Origin: an uncultured Bifidobacterium sp.
GTDB lineage: Bacteria > Actinomycetota > Actinomycetes > Actinomycetales > Bifidobacteriaceae
Direction of reading: 5' to 3'
Length of the DNA: 37,263 nucleotides
Assembly: GCF_949292005.1 (NCBI RefSeq)
Contig: NZ_CASEXV010000015.1
Location: 1-37,263, forward strand
Position numbers and translations under genes: made by a program. Position 1 is the first letter of the stretch. The number at the start of each line of letters is the position of its first letter. A model generated the notes under the pieces. The model was given only the letters and a program-made list of their open reading frames with translations, was not told where the DNA came from and did no database searches. Below, in pieces: positions 35,398 to 37,263 of this stretch.

Positions 35398-36705
35398 ATG
35401 GCTCGTGTCACTGGTTTCGCCGAGGCGGGATTCGGAACCCTCATGGAGGAGTTGCAGTGGCGGGGTCTGATAACCCAATCAACGGATCCCGATCAGCTCG
35501 CCGATGCGCTGAACGGCGACCCGATCACGTTCTACTGCGGTTTCGATCCAACCGCGGCATCCCTCCACGTGGGCAATCTCGTCCAGCTCATCATCATGCG
35601 TCACCTTCAGGCTGCGGGACATCATCCCATCGCCTTGGTAGGTGGCGCCACGGGACTGATCGGCGATCCCCGGCAAAGCGGGGAGCGCATACTCAATCCC
35701 AAGGATGTGGTCGCGGGATGGGCTGACCGCCTGCGCTCGCAGATTGGTGGCATACTCGAGACGGCCGGCGGCAACCCCGTCCGCTTCGTCAGCAATTATG
35801 ACTGGACCGCCAGTATGTCGGTTATCGATTTCCTGCGGGATGTGGGCAAGAACTTCCGCTTGGGAACCATGCTCGCGAAGGACACCGTGGCCCGGCGTCT
35901 GAATTCAGAAGAGGGCATCTCGTTCACCGAATTCAGCTATCAGGTCCTTCAAGGAAATGATTTCCTCCACCTGTTCGACGAGTACCACTGCACTTTGGAG
36001 ATCGGCGGCTCGGATCAGTGGGGCAATCTCACTTCGGGGCTGGATCTCATCCGCAAGGTCAGGGGCGCAAACGTCAATGTTTTCACGAGTCCCATCATCG
36101 CCGACGCTCAGGGCAGGAAATTCGGGAAGTCCGAGGGGAACGCGGTGTGGCTTGATCCGGCGATGCTCAGTCCGTACCGTTTCTACCAGTTCTGGTTCAA
36201 CCGTCCTGATGAGGAGATGGAGAACCTCCTGAAGGTTTTCACCTTCCTTCCGCAACAGGAGATCGAGCGTCTGGTTGGTTTGTCGGTGGAGCGTCCGGGG
36301 GCTCGTGAGGCCCAGCGGGAGTTGGCGTGGGAGGTCACCAGTCTGGTTCATGGCGAGCATGCGACGAAACAGGCGATCGAGGCTTCGGCCGCGCTGTTCG
36401 GCCGTGGAGACCTGTCGTCGGTGGACGCAGACACTTTGGAGTCGGCCGTGGAAGGTCTCGTGTCGGATGACGGAGAGTTCCCGCATGCCAAGGCTGGCAC
36501 GCGTGTGGCTGAGGCCGCCGTGAGCGCCGGGCTGTTCCGATCTTTATCCGAGGCGCGCAAGACCATCGCATCCGGAGGGGTCTACGTGAACAACAGCCGT
36601 GTGGAGGATCAGGATGCTCTTCTTTCCGACGGCGATTTCCTCTCGTCGCGTTTCGCCTTGATCAGAAGAGGAAGGAAGTCGGTCGGCGTGGTCGAGCGTA
36701 TTTGA
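35398..36705 (+). CDS. tyrS: Tyrosine-tRNA ligase
   Basis: TyrS charges tRNA-Tyr. The preferred start, ATG 35398, gives 435 residues beginning MARVTGFAEAGFGTLMEELQ, a normal start for the family. The frame is open further upstream without good start signals. The HIGH-like motif is HVGN (57-60) and the KMSKS loop is KFGKS (241-245). A C-terminal S4 RNA-binding domain (about 365-430) includes SEARKTIASGGVYVNNSRV. GGGAG lies 11 bases upstream, and a closer AGGAAG overlaps poorly. Confidence 0.96.
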   Translation: MARVTGFAEAGFGTLMEELQWRGLITQSTDPDQLADALNGDPITFYCGFDPTAASLHVGNLVQLIIMRHLQAAGHHPIALVGGATGLIGDPRQSGERILNPKDVVAGWADRLRSQIGGILETAGGNPVRFVSNYDWTASMSVIDFLRDVGKNFRLGTMLAKDTVARRLNSEEGISFTEFSYQVLQGNDFLHLFDEYHCTLEIGGSDQWGNLTSGLDLIRKVRGANVNVFTSPIIADAQGRKFGKSEGNAVWLDPAMLSPYRFYQFWFNRPDEEMENLLKVFTFLPQQEIERLVGLSVERPGAREAQRELAWEVTSLVHGEHATKQAIEASAALFGRGDLSSVDADTLESAVEGLVSDDGEFPHAKAGTRVAEAAVSAGLFRSLSEARKTIASGGVYVNNSRVEDQDALLSDGDFLSSRFALIRRGRKSVGVVERI

Positions 36706-36716
36706 CCCAAGCGTGC

Positions 36717-36841
36717 GGTCCCCGTCCAGTCGCGCCGGCGGCGGGCGGAGCGGAGAGTGGTGCGGAGAATGGCGCGCCCGCTTCCTTCCACAGGATATCG
36801 GTCGGGTGGAGGAGCCGGCAGAATTCCACACTGGACGGACC
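36717..36841. repeat. 125-bp segment bounded by inverted repeats downstream of tyrS
   Basis: GGTCC at 36717-36721 and CCGTCCAGT at 36723-36731 face ACTGGACGG at 36830-36838 and GGACC at 36837-36841. The outer arms pair with a small bulge. The interior is GC-rich and has no open reading frame of note. It may be a tyrS terminator structure, a structured RNA or a relic of a small mobile element. No clear target-site duplication flanks it. Confidence 0.4.
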
Positions 36842-36929
36842 CTCATCAATCAATCATCGGAATGGAACGACCACGGGCGATCAACGTGGTTATCGTAGTT
36901 AGCAATCATCATCAACGTAAGGAATGGCA

Positions 36930-37263
36930 ATGGCTCAGGAGCACGGAGAATCTCACGAGGGTGGATCCCATTCGCACGGATCATCGCGCGATTTCCATGG
37001 CGGGCGGAGGCCGCAGTCACGTTCCGGTCGGGGTTTCGGACCTCGCCGGGACTCAAACGGAGGCGGTCGTGACGGCAGATCGTCCGGGTATCGCGGACGC
37101 GATGGGGAGCATGGAAACGGTCACGGAGGCGAAGGACATCGCTATGACGATCGTCCGCGTGGAGACCGTTCCCATGGCGGGGATTCCCGCGGAGGGTCGT
37201 TCCGTCGCTTCGACCGTCGTGATGACAGGCGTGATGGGGATCGTCGTGACGATCGCCGTCAGA
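36930..37263 (+). CDS. Arg/Gly/Asp-rich protein, N-terminal part only (runs off window)
   Basis: The frame from ATG 36930 stays open to the end of the window, at least 111 residues. AAGGA six bases upstream supports this start over the ATG at 36924. Everything visible is low-complexity: Gly, Arg, Asp, Ser and His with repeated RDDRR, RGG-like and GHGG units. Such tails are often disordered and RNA-binding. From memory, some bifidobacteria have a protein with this kind of start downstream of tyrS, continuing into a repeat-type helical domain, but that part is outside the window. TTATCGT near 36890 is a weak promoter candidate. Confidence 0.7.
   Translation, partial: MAQEHGESHEGGSHSHGSSRDFHGGRRPQSRSGRGFGPRRDSNGGGRDGRSSGYRGRDGEHGNGHGGEGHRYDDRPRGDRSHGGDSRGGSFRRFDRRDDRRDGDRRDDRRQ

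Overview
This window comes from a high-GC Gram-positive actinobacterium, most likely a Bifidobacterium or a close relative in the Bifidobacteriaceae. I infer this from the compact argC-J-B-D-F-R-G-H order downstream of pheS-pheT with tyrS further on, the actinobacterial DUF4191 and DUF3043 proteins, and the GC-rich codon use. No rRNA, tRNA, CRISPR array, insertion sequence or integrase was seen.

Positions 1-10,250 are housekeeping and transport. On the minus strand are the 5' part of a DUF4191 membrane protein, a stand-alone dihydrolipoamide dehydrogenase and a DUF3043 membrane protein. On the plus strand are an M20 dipeptidase and then a TPP riboswitch leading into a thiamine/HMP-type ECF transporter. 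That transporter is a YkoE-like S component followed by one long polypeptide that joins both ATPases and the T component. Facing it on the minus strand is an ABC exporter pair: an FtsX/MacB-type permease with very Ser-rich loops, and its ATPase.

Positions 10,497-24,973 are a plus-strand block: a SpoU/TrmH RNA methyltransferase, pheS, pheT, a small two-TM protein, and the arginine cluster argC, argJ, argB, argD, argF, argR, argG, argH, closed by a strong hairpin. Two AT-rich patches, one before argC and one at the argR/argG junction, look like ArgR operators.

Positions 24,974-35,085 look like an accessory insertion between argH and tyrS. A class IV PLP enzyme (minus strand) is divergent from a tightly packed plus-strand operon. 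The operon encodes a DUF1445 (YcsI-like, D-glutamate cyclase family) protein, PxpA, a fused PxpB-PxpC (KipI-KipA) protein, a biotin carboxylase fused to a biotin carrier domain, and a DUF4392 (D-glutamate cyclase C-terminal family) protein. The two cyclase families are the two halves of the mammalian D-glutamate cyclase, and PxpABC is a 5-oxoprolinase. The operon therefore reads as a candidate D-glutamate to 5-oxoproline to glutamate route with a built-in biotin module. This is the most interesting system in the window. Facing it on the minus strand is an unusual 790-residue protein joining a serine beta-lactamase-like domain to a class I glutamine amidotransferase domain.

Positions 35,086-37,263 hold a 312-bp spacer, tyrS, a spacer with a long inverted repeat, and the start of a protein with an Arg/Gly/Asp-rich N-terminus that runs off the window. 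Other spacers (252-343, 10,251-10,496 and 26,039-26,309) are under 300 bp. Apart from the repeats listed, I saw nothing convincing in them.
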